From a virus, in IMG/VR virus record IMGVR_UViG_3300035564_000063, positions 1-27,032 of that record: a stretch of DNA of 27,032 bases. One strand, 5' to 3'. This document shows, piece by piece, positions 1 to 4,586 of this stretch (its first letter is position 1; each line of letters begins with the position of its first letter). A model generated the notes under the pieces. It ran no database searches. It was not told the DNA's origin and saw only the letters and a program-made list of their open reading frames with translations. A program made the position numbers and the translations under genes.

Positions 1-440
1 AGAACCGATACCGGCGTGGCTGGGGAGTGAACGCCGAGCGAGGGGAGAGATAAATTGCACACTGCTTCGCACCGTTTGTGCCAAGCTTCTTGAGGCGTAA
101 CTTCCTCCGGTTTCGCAATCCACCAGTCACCAGAGACGCGCTCGACCGCCGCCACCTGAATCGGCGAATCCTCGCGGAGAAGCTTTCTTGCATCCAGCAC
201 GGTCTTGTGGCGGTATTCGACAAAGTTTCCAAGGAGGGTCTCCGTTTCTTCGTGGATCAGCGCGATGCCGCGAGTGCGTGTCCAGTTGTCGGGATTGAGG
301 AACAGCTCGGAGGGAGGTGGAGGAGCGTCATCTTTGTCCTTCACCTTGACGCCGCGCCGCTTCGTCGCCGCTTCGTTCGCGGCGGCTATGTTGATGTGCT
401 TCTTCGCTGCTTGAAACAGTGCTTCTAATTCGTCTTCCAT
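1..440 (-). CDS. Hypothetical phage protein, 3' end cut by window edge
   Basis: This open frame starts at ATG 440 and has no stop before the left edge, so only the first 146 codons are visible. The start is chosen because a GAGGCTCA ribosome-binding box lies at 443-450 just before the ATG and promoter-like element A lies further upstream. The protein begins MEDELEALFQAAKKHINIAA, has a short proline run near residues 39-42 (APPPPSE), and then a mixed alpha/beta stretch containing FVEYRHKTVLDARKLL and VSGDWW. I do not recognise the family. Composition (charged, no membrane segment) suggests a soluble cytoplasmic protein. A frame on the opposite strand (78-428) lacks a ribosome site and is treated as a shadow. 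Confidence 0.75.
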   Translation of the reverse strand, partial: MEDELEALFQAAKKHINIAAANEAATKRRGVKVKDKDDAPPPPSELFLNPDNWTRTRGIALIHEETETLLGNFVEYRHKTVLDARKLLREDSPIQVAAVERVSGDWWIAKPEEVTPQEAWHKRCEAVCNLSLPSLGVHSPATPVSV

Positions 441-469
441 CTTGAGCCTCACTGTGTTATTATGCGCTT

Positions 470-485
470 GTTATGTTACAATAAC
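470..485. other. Small inverted repeat in the leader of the leftmost gene
   Basis: GTTAT (470-474) and ATAAC (481-485) are perfect complements around a 6-base centre. The element sits between promoter-like element A and the start codon of the leftmost gene, so it would be in that transcript's leader. It could be a weak hairpin or a protein-binding site. It resembles the inner stem of the elements at 5729-5744 and 15234-15249. Confidence 0.35.
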
Positions 486-505
486 GTGCGTCCGTTTGAT
501 AATGG

Positions 506-533
506 TTTGACACCAAACTGCGAATAAAGTTCC
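506..533 (-). promoter_or_regulatory. ECF-sigma-like promoter A (leftward)
   Basis: Read on the minus strand, GGAACT (533-528) is followed after exactly 16 bases by GTCAAA (511-506) and then CCATTATC. The -35 AAC and -10 GTC are typical of promoters read by ECF sigma factors (family knowledge). It lies directly after the stop of the 539-736 gene and about 65 bases before the start of the leftmost gene. Element B (2000-2027) is nearly the same sequence, including CGCAG in the spacer and the bases after the -10. Activity is inferred, not shown. Confidence 0.6.
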
Positions 534-538
534 CCAAG

Positions 539-736
539 CTATTGCATTTCTTTCCACCTGCTGGTGTAGTCAAGGCGGCGATTCTCTTCCACCTCGGACA
601 GCTCCGTCGGTTCATGCGCTTCGTAAAAGTGCTGAGTGGCGCAGCGGCGGGAAAGGAACTCTGCGTGAGGCCACGGGAAGGCGGGACAGTCGCAGACGAT
701 CTCGGCGGCAGGGTAGGTGTACTTGGGATAGGACAT
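539..736 (-). CDS. Small hypothetical Cys/His-containing protein (65 aa)
   Basis: The ATG at 736 overlaps the TAA of the upstream gene (TAATG), and AGGAGA precedes it by 6 bases, so start and reading frame are well supported. The protein (MSYPKYTYPAAE...) has Cys-Asp-Cys near residue 15, His near 24, Cys near 32 and two further His residues, a spacing that could hold a metal ion, though no standard zinc-finger pattern is clear. The C-terminal third is acidic and charged (ELSEVEENRRLD). No membrane segment is visible. It is translationally coupled to the 736-888 gene and is the last gene before promoter-like element A. Function is unknown. Confidence 0.65.
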   Translation of the reverse strand: MSYPKYTYPAAEIVCDCPAFPWPHAEFLSRRCATQHFYEAHEPTELSEVEENRRLDYTSRWKEMQ

Positions 737-888
737 TAGAAATCTCCTGCATCATGAGCTGCTGCCATAAAACAGAACAGCAAGACACACTCATCTTTCG
801 TCATGTCAGAAGGAACAAAACGTAAATAGTACGAGTGCCCTTCTGCAATCTTTGCAGCGTAGTTCCAGAAATAACTTTTACTTTTCAT
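736..888 (-). CDS. Small hypothetical protein (50 aa)
   Basis: The chosen start is ATG 888, preceded by GGAGGCTCA at 903-895. The frame can be extended to a GTG at 993, but that would place coding sequence across a strong hairpin, so the shorter form is preferred. The protein begins MKSKSYFWNYAAKIAEGHSY and ends in a moderately hydrophobic stretch (CVLLFCFMAAAHDAGDF). This could be a buried helix or a peripheral membrane contact. Its stop overlaps the next gene's start as TAATG. The 286-base leader upstream is unusually structured. No family is recognised. Confidence 0.65.
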   Translation of the reverse strand: MKSKSYFWNYAAKIAEGHSYYLRFVPSDMTKDECVLLFCFMAAAHDAGDF

Positions 889-894
889 GGCGGT

Positions 895-1167
895 TGAGCC
901 TCCATTATTGCGATGCTGAGCGCTTAGGGAAACTGGCCGGCGGCAAGCAACGTGTTGTGTCAGGGGAGACCACGTTGCTGCCGCCTGTCGCACAGCCGCC
1001 GGACGAGAGGCTCAATCATCGTCAGACTCGGAGCCAGTCGGTAGGATCACCTTTCGGGGTGAAAGTCGAGCTGGTCTTCCTAGCACCTAGCCCCTCTTGA
1101 GGAGGGGCATCGGTGCTGCATTGGCGTTAATCTGTAATACAGAGTGGGCAAGCCCTATCGCGCCAAT
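895..1167 (-). other. Highly structured non-coding region (candidate leader RNA or ncRNA)
   Basis: No convincing gene fills 889-1174, but inverted repeats do. (1) GGCGGC-AA-GCAACGTG (939-954) pairs with CACGTTGCTGCCGCC (971-985), giving 15 bp with one bulge. (2) CCGGCGGC (937-944) could instead pair with GCCGCCGG (995-1002), so two folds compete. (3) TCACC/GGTGA lies near 1047-1063. (4) AGCACC (1082-1087) with GGTGCT (1112-1117) encloses GCCCCTC/GAGGGGC (1090-1096/1102-1108). (5) ATTGGCG (1120-1126) with CGCCAAT (1161-1167) encloses palindromes CTGTAATACAG and GGGCAAGCCC. The region lies between the 1175-1864 and 736-888 genes on the leftward strand. No T-run follows any stem in either direction, so a simple terminator is not obvious. 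Confidence 0.5.
1022..1048 (-). promoter_or_regulatory. Weak ECF-like promoter F (leftward)
   Basis: On the minus strand GATCC (1048-1044) is followed after exactly 16 bases by GTCTGA (1027-1022). The -10 block matches element E exactly. The -35 block differs from GAACC at one of the key AAC positions, so this is the weakest member of the set. It would start a transcript covering the large 939-985 hairpin and then the 736-888 gene. It is kept because spacing and location fit the other elements. Confidence 0.25.
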
Positions 1168-1174
1168 TCCTTGT

Positions 1175-1864
1175 TTATTGCGCTGCTTCCATCTCGCCGA
1201 GCGCTTCGTCGGCGTTGATGCCCTTCGCCGCTGCATCCTTCGCACGCTTTTCATCTTCCATGCGCTGGATGATAACGCCCGTCTTCGTACCCGCCACGCG
1301 GAAGCTGTCGTACAGAGCCTTCCGCATGAGCTTCTTGTCGCCGTCTTTCGCCGCCGAGTCGTCCAGCTTTTTCTGCAGGAACGCCTTGACAAACTCGACC
1401 GTCTTGCCGCTCGCTTCGGCGATAGCGCGCACAACGATGCCCGCACCAGCCACTCCGCCGCCGCCTTCGGCGCGACCCTTACCCCACTTGCCCGCTTGTA
1501 TTTCGCTGTTCAGGTCGTCAATCGCAATGACCATGTCCTCTTCGGACAGCGGTTTGTCCGCCGGAGATGCGAGCTCGTCGCCAAACTTCTGCTCCCCGCC
1601 GTGGCCGGCGAACTTCGCCAGCAGCGAAAGGGGCAGCGGAATGGTGCGAGTGTCGCCGTTGCGGAAGTCCATCCTGACGGAGATCGCGCCGGACTGCAGC
1701 TGAATCACGCCACCGGCCTCGTCGACTTCGATCTTCGTTTCGTCGATCAGCGTTTCCTTATTGACCTTCCGCTTGCCGGCGAATTGCACTTCGCGACCGT
1801 CGCTCATTTTGACAGTCGTGTACTCGGTCTTACTCTTCTTGCTGACTTCGGCTTGTTCGGCCAT
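1175..1864 (-). CDS. Hypothetical phage protein (229 aa), largest gene of the leftward cluster
   Basis: ATG 1864 is preceded by GGAGACTCA, a variant of the ribosome-binding box used by neighbouring genes. The N-terminal 75 residues are beta-rich and read like a small barrel domain (VKMSDGREVQFAGKRKVN, then GGVIQLQSGAISVRMDF, then NGDTRTIPLPL). A glycine-rich linker follows near residues 135-145 (EGGGGVAGAGIVV). The C-terminal part is helical and charged (FVKAFLQKKLDDSAAKDGDKK onward). This layout is compatible with a DNA- or RNA-binding accessory protein, but I recognise no family and no catalytic motif. It has its own leader with several hairpins and promoter-like element B, so it is probably a separate unit from the genes to its right. 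Confidence 0.8.
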   Translation of the reverse strand: MAEQAEVSKKSKTEYTTVKMSDGREVQFAGKRKVNKETLIDETKIEVDEAGGVIQLQSGAISVRMDFRNGDTRTIPLPLSLLAKFAGHGGEQKFGDELASPADKPLSEEDMVIAIDDLNSEIQAGKWGKGRAEGGGGVAGAGIVVRAIAEASGKTVEFVKAFLQKKLDDSAAKDGDKKLMRKALYDSFRVAGTKTGVIIQRMEDEKRAKDAAAKGINADEALGEMEAAQ

Positions 1865-1880
1865 CTGAGTCTCCTAAGAT

Positions 1881-1952
1881 GCAGCCCTTTGTGCCGGCGG
1901 CTGCGTTATTCCGGCTGGTGGAAAACCCACCAGATAGCATTGCTGCTATCTG
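1881..1952 (-). promoter_or_regulatory. Hairpin-rich 5' leader of the 229-codon gene
   Basis: In the 130-base leader between element B and ATG 1864 there are three perfect inverted repeats. CAGATAGCA/TGCTATCTG (1931-1939/1944-1952) has a GCAA tetraloop when read on the minus strand. CTGGTGG/CCACCAG (1915-1921/1927-1933) and GCAGCC/GGCTGC (1881-1886/1899-1904) follow. The first two share bases 1931-1933, so they cannot both form completely. The last one ends just before the AGGAGACTCA ribosome site. It could regulate translation or stabilise the mRNA. No known riboswitch family is recognised. Confidence 0.5.
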
Positions 1953-1999
1953 CTGCGGTTCTCGTTGGGAGGTGAGCCTCGTTTTGTGTGCGATAATGG

Positions 2000-2027
2000 T
2001 TTGACAACGATCTGCGGGGAAAGTTCC
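2000..2027 (-). promoter_or_regulatory. ECF-sigma-like promoter B (leftward)
   Basis: On the minus strand GGAACT (2027-2022), exactly 16 bases, then GTCAAA (2005-2000) followed by CCATTATC. It lies immediately downstream of the stop codon of the 39-codon gene and about 130 bases before ATG 1864. It is a near duplicate of element A: GATAATGGTTTGACA, CTGCG and AAAGTTCCC are shared on the plus strand. A predicted start near 1992 would put the hairpin leader in the transcript. Confidence 0.6.
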
Positions 2028-2035
2028 CAAAGGAA

Positions 2036-2155
2036 TTACAAATTTTGCAACAGCTTCAGCAGCAGCTGGCACGCCTCGATCCGCTTTGGCTGCAGGTTGA
2101 AGCGCGCTTCGCTCAGCATCGCGGCGACTTCGGCGACAAGCTCGGCGTGGGTCAT
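2036..2155 (-). CDS. Micro-gene, 39-aa helical peptide
   Basis: ATG 2155 shares bases with the TGA of the gene before it (ATGA, 2155-2152), and the frame stops at TAA 2038-2036. The peptide starts MTHAELVAEVAAMLSEARFN and continues with LQPKRIEACQLLLKLLQNL. It has regular leucine spacing and reads as two amphipathic helices, with no membrane segment or signal. The coupling to the 59-codon gene and the compact fit between that gene and promoter-like element B support it as real. Function is unknown; a small helical protein that binds another phage or host protein is plausible. Confidence 0.6.
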   Translation of the reverse strand: MTHAELVAEVAAMLSEARFNLQPKRIEACQLLLKLLQNL

Positions 2156-2331
2156 AGCAGCCTCCCTTGCGTCGGCGACTTTGGCTTCGCCAGAATCGCC
2201 CGCATCTTCGCAATGTAGAACCGCGCGACCGCCTGCTCTCGTTTCCAGTCCCGCTTCTTAGCCTTACGCGGCGCTGTTTGGCCGCCGGCCCAAGGGCCGG
2301 ACTCGTCGGCTGCGTCGTTGAAGTCACTCAT
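2152..2331 (-). CDS. Small basic hypothetical protein (59 aa)
   Basis: The preferred start is ATG 2331, which overlaps the stop of the upstream gene and has GGAG eight bases before it; another ATG in frame at 2355 lacks this. The protein begins MSDFNDAADESGPWAGGQ, then has a strongly basic stretch (APRKAKKRDWKREQAVARF) and a helix ending in AILAKPKSPTQGRLL. The basic centre suggests nucleic-acid contact, but no fold is recognised. Its stop overlaps the start of the 39-codon gene. It belongs to a chain of overlapping genes running from 3176 to 2036. Confidence 0.65.
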   Translation of the reverse strand: MSDFNDAADESGPWAGGQTAPRKAKKRDWKREQAVARFYIAKMRAILAKPKSPTQGRLL

Positions 2332-2536
2332 CGCCAAGCTCCTCAAGCGCGTCATTTGTGGCTATGTAAACACAGCCGTAGACATGCGCGCTTTCGTTAA
2401 GACTGCTGATTGTCCTAAAGTATCTGTGTAAGCTGCCTACAAGACTGCCCACCAGCACAGTGTTTCCTGTTTGCAGCTCGAGTCGCTTTACTTGTCTCGC
2501 TTTATCCACCAGTTTTCTCCCAATGTCCATCCCCAT
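2324..2536 (-). CDS. Hypothetical protein (70 aa)
   Basis: The frame runs from ATG 2536 (or the second ATG at 2530) to TGA at 2326-2324, overlapping the genes on both sides. The sequence has a basic amphipathic start (GRKLVDKARQVKRLEL), a beta-prone middle (GNTVLVGSLVGSLHRYF) and an acidic end (DALEELGDE). There is no clear ribosome site because the start lies inside the 3' end of the preceding gene, so translation probably depends on coupling. No family is recognised. The exact start is uncertain. Confidence 0.55.
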   Translation of the reverse strand: MGMDIGRKLVDKARQVKRLELQTGNTVLVGSLVGSLHRYFRTISSLNESAHVYGCVYIATNDALEELGDE

Positions 2537-2717
2537 TTAATTCATACCGCTGCCCCTTGCCCAGCCCCAGTCCAACACCCTCTCGCTGGAAGCACTTTTC
2601 ATCCATGCTCGCCCACGAGCCGCGAGCTGTCTTGGCATCGTAGAACTTCGTGGCTATGTCATCCCCGCAGAGCTGACACGCGATCGGCGGCTTGCCGAGC
2701 CAGAATTTAGAGGTCAT
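2502..2717 (-). CDS. Small Cys-rich phage protein, zinc-ribbon-like (71 aa)
   Basis: The start is fixed at ATG 2717 by an ATGA overlap with the stop of the upstream gene. Cys14-x2-Cys17 (CQLC) and Cys42 are followed by a glycine-rich signature (GVGLGLGKGQRYEL). From memory this arrangement, a Cys pair, a W-x-x-M stretch and a GLG-x-GKGQ-x-Y tail, recurs in small hypothetical proteins of many phages. There the second half usually also has a Cys pair; here the partner of Cys42 is Asp39 (MDEKC), so the metal site may be incomplete. Role unknown, probably structural zinc binding. Confidence 0.65.
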   Translation of the reverse strand: MTSKFWLGKPPIACQLCGDDIATKFYDAKTARGSWASMDEKCFQREGVGLGLGKGQRYELNGDGHWEKTGG

Positions 2718-2854
2718 TTGACAAACCCTTTCTCCCGCATCCACGCCTTGTTTACTTCTTGGCAGTAAGCATGCGCCTCATCGAGCTGCGATGTGGGGAG
2801 TGATGCTGCTGCGTATCCGGCGGCGAAAAGTGCAAGTGCAATCAGTATCTTCAC
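2714..2854 (-). CDS. Micro-gene, 46-aa secreted or membrane-anchored peptide
   Basis: A GTG start at 2854 overlaps the TGA of the preceding gene (GTGA), with AGGAGG eight bases upstream. The N-terminus (MKILIALALFAAGYAAAS) is a classic signal peptide or membrane anchor with a Lys at position 2. The remaining 28 residues are soluble and charged (QLDEAHAYCQEVNKAWMREK), with a single Cys at 31. There is no lipobox Cys after the hydrophobic stretch, so it is not an obvious lipoprotein. With the membrane peptide encoded just upstream it forms a membrane/periplasm pair of unknown purpose. Confidence 0.65.
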   Translation of the reverse strand: MKILIALALFAAGYAAASLPTSQLDEAHAYCQEVNKAWMREKGFVK

Positions 2855-2988
2855 GAAAGGCCTCCTGCGTAGACGTAGAGGGTTGAAAGAACGAGGATGG
2901 CGAGGAAGCCGCCGACTGTCCACCATACTGCGGGGGGAGTCGGCGGCACTTCGCCCGCAAGGTACCGCTTGCCGGCATAGTCGTTCAC
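2851..2988 (-). CDS. Micro-gene, 45-aa single-span membrane protein
   Basis: GTG 2988 overlaps the stop of the upstream gene (GTGA), and its own TGA at 2853-2851 overlaps the next GTG. The peptide begins MNDYAGKRYLAGEVPPTPPA, followed by a membrane span of about 20 residues from VWWTVGGFLA to LSTLYVYAGGLS. The double overlap on both sides is the main evidence that it is translated. The size and topology would suit a small holin-like or accessory membrane protein, but there is no lysis enzyme next to it, so I make no functional claim. Confidence 0.65.
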   Translation of the reverse strand: MNDYAGKRYLAGEVPPTPPAVWWTVGGFLAILVLSTLYVYAGGLS

Positions 2989-3176
2989 GAGCGAAGCCCC
3001 AATACTTCTTTAGCGTACTTTTCTTTCTCTCCGCTACGCCATTCGCGGCTGCTCCACTTCCCTGCCGTCGTGGGTTCCCAGACGCGTGCCGGCGGCTCGT
3101 ACTTCGCGCGGCGAATTGCCTCGCTCGGTTCAAGTGTCTTGCGCTCATTCGTCCTGACGTTGTGGATGTATTCCAT
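2985..3176 (-). CDS. Hypothetical protein (63 aa)
   Basis: ATG 3176 is preceded by GAGGCTTA, a variant of the ribosome-binding box used in this cluster. The stop overlaps the next start as GTGA. The protein begins MEYIHNVRTNERKTLEPSEA and is rich in Arg, Lys, Glu and Trp (WEPTTAGKWSSREWRSGEKE), with no hydrophobic span. It is the first gene after promoter-like element D, so it probably heads the operon that runs down to 2036. No family is recognised. Confidence 0.65.
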   Translation of the reverse strand: MEYIHNVRTNERKTLEPSEAIRRAKYEPPARVWEPTTAGKWSSREWRSGEKEKYAKEVLGLRS

Positions 3177-3221
3177 TTAAGCCTCGCTGTTGTCGGCGGC
3201 GAAATTGCCGACCGATACACG

Positions 3222-3248
3222 TTAGACAATTCCTGCGATCACGAGTTC
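3222..3248 (-). promoter_or_regulatory. ECF-sigma-like promoter D (leftward)
   Basis: On the minus strand GAACT (3248-3244) is followed after exactly 16 bases by GTCTAA (3227-3222), then CGTGTATC. The -35 block overlaps the last codons of the 3239-3595 gene, and the element fills the only gap of the 3595-2036 gene chain. The expected transcript start near 3215 leaves about 40 bases of leader before ATG 3176. GCAG occurs inside the spacer as in elements A and B, shifted by one base. Confidence 0.6.
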
Positions 3249-3595
3249 AACAGTATGCGGCTTCCTGCGGGGATTATTGCGGAGCGCGCCGCCAGCTGAC
3301 AGTCCCTGTCGCACTGTGCCAGCACTTCCTCCGTCCACCCCATCTTCGCGCAGTAGGCATTACTCAGCACATTAAATCCTTGCGCCACCAGCGCGACTGC
3401 GTGCAGCCCATGCCGCGATTGGTGCTTAGCGAATATCTCTTGCATCACCGCTGTTGCCTGCCCCGCCATTGCTGCGTGCATTACGAGGAAGTACATATCC
3501 CTTCCATACTTCCTAACAACGTCGTGGAAGTGCGCCGGTATATCTTCCAGATCAGTGTCTGTGCCATTCAGCGGCATTGCTTCTTCTGCGCTCAT
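3239..3595 (-). CDS. Hypothetical phage protein (118 aa)
   Basis: ATG 3595 overlaps the TGA of the upstream helix-turn-helix gene (ATGA). The N-terminus is acidic (GTDTDLEDIPAHFHDVVRKY). The rest is predicted helical, with an Ala-rich stretch (MHAAMAGQATAVMQEIFAKH) and three Cys residues near the end (AYCAKMGW, AQCDRDC). It has no signal or membrane segment. Coupling to the DNA-binding gene suggests they act together or are simply co-regulated. No family is recognised with confidence. Confidence 0.7.
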   Translation of the reverse strand: MSAEEAMPLNGTDTDLEDIPAHFHDVVRKYGRDMYFLVMHAAMAGQATAVMQEIFAKHQSRHGLHAVALVAQGFNVLSNAYCAKMGWTEEVLAQCDRDCQLAARSAIIPAGSRILLNS

Positions 3596-4008
3596 TTCTT
3601 TGCTCCTTCTTTCATAAGCCTGTCAATATCCACGCCAAGCGCAGATGCCTTTTCTAGTGTTGCTGCTATCCCTGCTCCCCCTGTTTCATCCGGCGCATCT
3701 CCCCCATCAAGGAGCGAGGGCGGCGCGATGCGGGCTGGCGGCGAAGACAGAAGCTCTGGCGCTACTCGTACTTGCTGTTGCAGCGCAAGCAAGTTCTCCA
3801 GCGTCTTATCCGCTTCCGCTTGTGTTGGAAGCCTGTTCCCCGCTGTATCTTGCCAGCTTTCCCCTCTCACAATCCTCCCCACCTGCCCAATCGAGACGCC
3901 GAAGTGCCGCGACAGCGCACCTTGCGTATAGCCCTCCCCGTAAAGCTGTCTGATCTGCTGCACCTTTTCCAGCGAAAGCTTGCGTGTTGCGTTACCCTTG
4001 TTTAGCAT
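3592..4008 (-). CDS. Helix-turn-helix DNA-binding protein (138 aa)
   Basis: Residues 12-52 (LSLEKVQQIRQLYGEGYTQG, then ALSRHFGVSIGQVGRIVRGESW) form a clear helix-turn-helix of the Hin/resolvase-like kind, with the recognition helix near SIGQVGRIVRG. This module is common in small phage regulators and beside HNH endonuclease domains; no HNH motif is present here. The C-terminal half is a low-complexity linker plus a short helix (SALGVDIDRLMKEGAKK), perhaps for oligomer formation. Start ATG 4008 is preferred over ATG 4011 because AAGGAGA sits five bases before the former and only one before the latter. It follows a long inverted repeat and promoter-like element C, so it may bind its own control region. 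It is the only candidate regulator in the window. Confidence 0.75.
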   Translation of the reverse strand: MLNKGNATRKLSLEKVQQIRQLYGEGYTQGALSRHFGVSIGQVGRIVRGESWQDTAGNRLPTQAEADKTLENLLALQQQVRVAPELLSSPPARIAPPSLLDGGDAPDETGGAGIAATLEKASALGVDIDRLMKEGAKK

Positions 4009-4033
4009 CATGTCTCCTTGTTGTCTTCATCAT

Positions 4034-4222
4034 CCTATCTCCTTGCTCTTATCCTCTTCCCTCTAGCGGGATTCCCCAAACGGGCGCAGGGATTTTCGGA
4101 AGTTAAGAGGATCTTAAAAAGAAAAAAAATTAATAAAACAAAAATCCCTAAGTCCTTTTTCCCTTTCCAGTTTCCTCGATTTGGGGAAACCCGCTTGAGG
4201 CGAGAGGATACGAGTAGATAGG
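4034..4222. repeat. Long imperfect inverted repeat around an A/T-rich core
   Basis: Arms at 4034-4080 and 4180-4222 are inverted copies. Aligned from the inner ends, 37 of 43 positions match, with one 4-base gap. The inner ends read TTTGGGGAA then CCCGCT; the outer ends read AGATAGG. The 99-base core is A/T-rich and holds nested inverted repeats AGGGATTTT/AAAATCCCT (4088-4096/4141-4149) and TTAAGA/TCTTAA (4103-4108/4112-4117). It could be a small non-autonomous mobile element, although no clear target duplication is seen. It could instead be a giant leader hairpin in the transcript from element C, ending just before the ribosome site of the helix-turn-helix gene. Confidence 0.65.
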
Positions 4223-4249
4223 CAATGTGTGTATGGTGTGAACATAATG

Positions 4250-4277
4250 ATAGACCACGCCCTGAGCATTTAGTTCC
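4250..4277 (-). promoter_or_regulatory. ECF-sigma-like promoter C (leftward)
   Basis: On the minus strand GGAACT (4277-4272), exactly 16 bases, then GTCTAT (4255-4250) and CATTATG. CAG occurs at spacer positions 8-10, the same place as in elements A, B and G. It would drive the 4008-3239 pair, and perhaps further, with a leader of about 230 bases that contains the whole 4034-4222 inverted repeat. Confidence 0.55.
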
Positions 4278-4315
4278 CAAGCAAATGAAATTTAATTGCC
4301 GCTGAAGCGCCAACA

Positions 4316-4331
4316 GCTCCCCGAAGGGAGC
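4316..4331. other. Short GC-rich hairpin after the rightmost leftward operon
   Basis: GCTCCC (4316-4321) and GGGAGC (4326-4331) are perfect complements with a 4-base CGAA centre. It lies just downstream, on the leftward strand, of the stop codon of the 4349-4525 gene, so it may mark the end of that operon. No T-run follows on either strand, so an intrinsic terminator cannot be claimed. Confidence 0.3.
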
Positions 4332-4348
4332 CGCTAGCTTGTGACGGG

Positions 4349-4525
4349 TTACTTCTCGTCAGAACGCTCGAACATCGGGCAGTTATGCTTATAATTCCAG
4401 CCACAGCTGCTGTGCCCAAATTCCCCTGCGTTCGGACAGTTCACTCGTTCAAGGTCGTCTTGAGTGTCTTCCCTCCCGACGAGTTCCTTGAATTGCTCCT
4501 TCGTCATTTCTTCCTTTATTCGCAT
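4349..4525 (-). CDS. Small Cys-containing hypothetical protein (58 aa)
   Basis: ATG 4525 has GGAGGT five bases upstream, so it is chosen over the in-frame ATG at 4549. The N-terminal half is charged and helical (MRIKEEMTKEQFKELVGRED). The C-terminal half has Cys30, Cys41 and Cys49 plus two His (CPNAGEFGHSSCGWNYKHNC), a plausible small metal-binding knuckle. It is the last gene of the 5266-4349 chain and starts one base after the stop of the 19-codon membrane peptide gene. Function is not known. Confidence 0.65.
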   Translation of the reverse strand: MRIKEEMTKEQFKELVGREDTQDDLERVNCPNAGEFGHSSCGWNYKHNCPMFERSDEK

Positions 4526-4526
4526 A

Positions 4527-4586
4527 TTACCTCCAGAGCGCCAGCGCACCGACCGCCAGCATGATTAAGATGAATGATTCAAGCAT
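4527..4586 (-). CDS. Micro-gene, 19-aa single-span membrane peptide
   Basis: The full peptide is MLESFILIMLAVGALALWR: a membrane-spanning helix with an acidic N-terminus and a Trp-Arg end, an expected topology for a small inserted peptide. Its ATG (4586-4584) shares one base with the TAA of the gene before it (TAATG), GGAGAGG lies a few bases upstream, and the next gene's ribosome site and ATG follow directly. This triple fit supports translation. Such tiny phage membrane peptides often modulate host membrane proteins or lysis, but nothing here shows which. It is too short to judge by homology. Confidence 0.55.
   Translation of the reverse strand: MLESFILIMLAVGALALWR

Noticed and set aside
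1097-1975. Long rightward frame of 292 codons
   Set aside because: It lies almost entirely opposite the better supported leftward 229-codon gene and hairpin leader, has no ribosome site and an Arg/Leu/Cys-rich antisense composition.
4118-4175. A/T-rich run read as an intrinsic terminator
   Set aside because: The T-run on the leftward strand is not preceded by a GC-rich hairpin at the required distance.
4225-4305. Rightward 26-codon frame MCVWCEHND...
   Set aside because: Cys and His spacing is tempting, but there is no ribosome site and it lies antisense to promoter-like element C.
4035-4313. Leftward 92-codon frame across the long inverted repeat
   Set aside because: It runs through the inverted repeat, its T-rich core and promoter-like element C, with no ribosome site; structure explains the region better.
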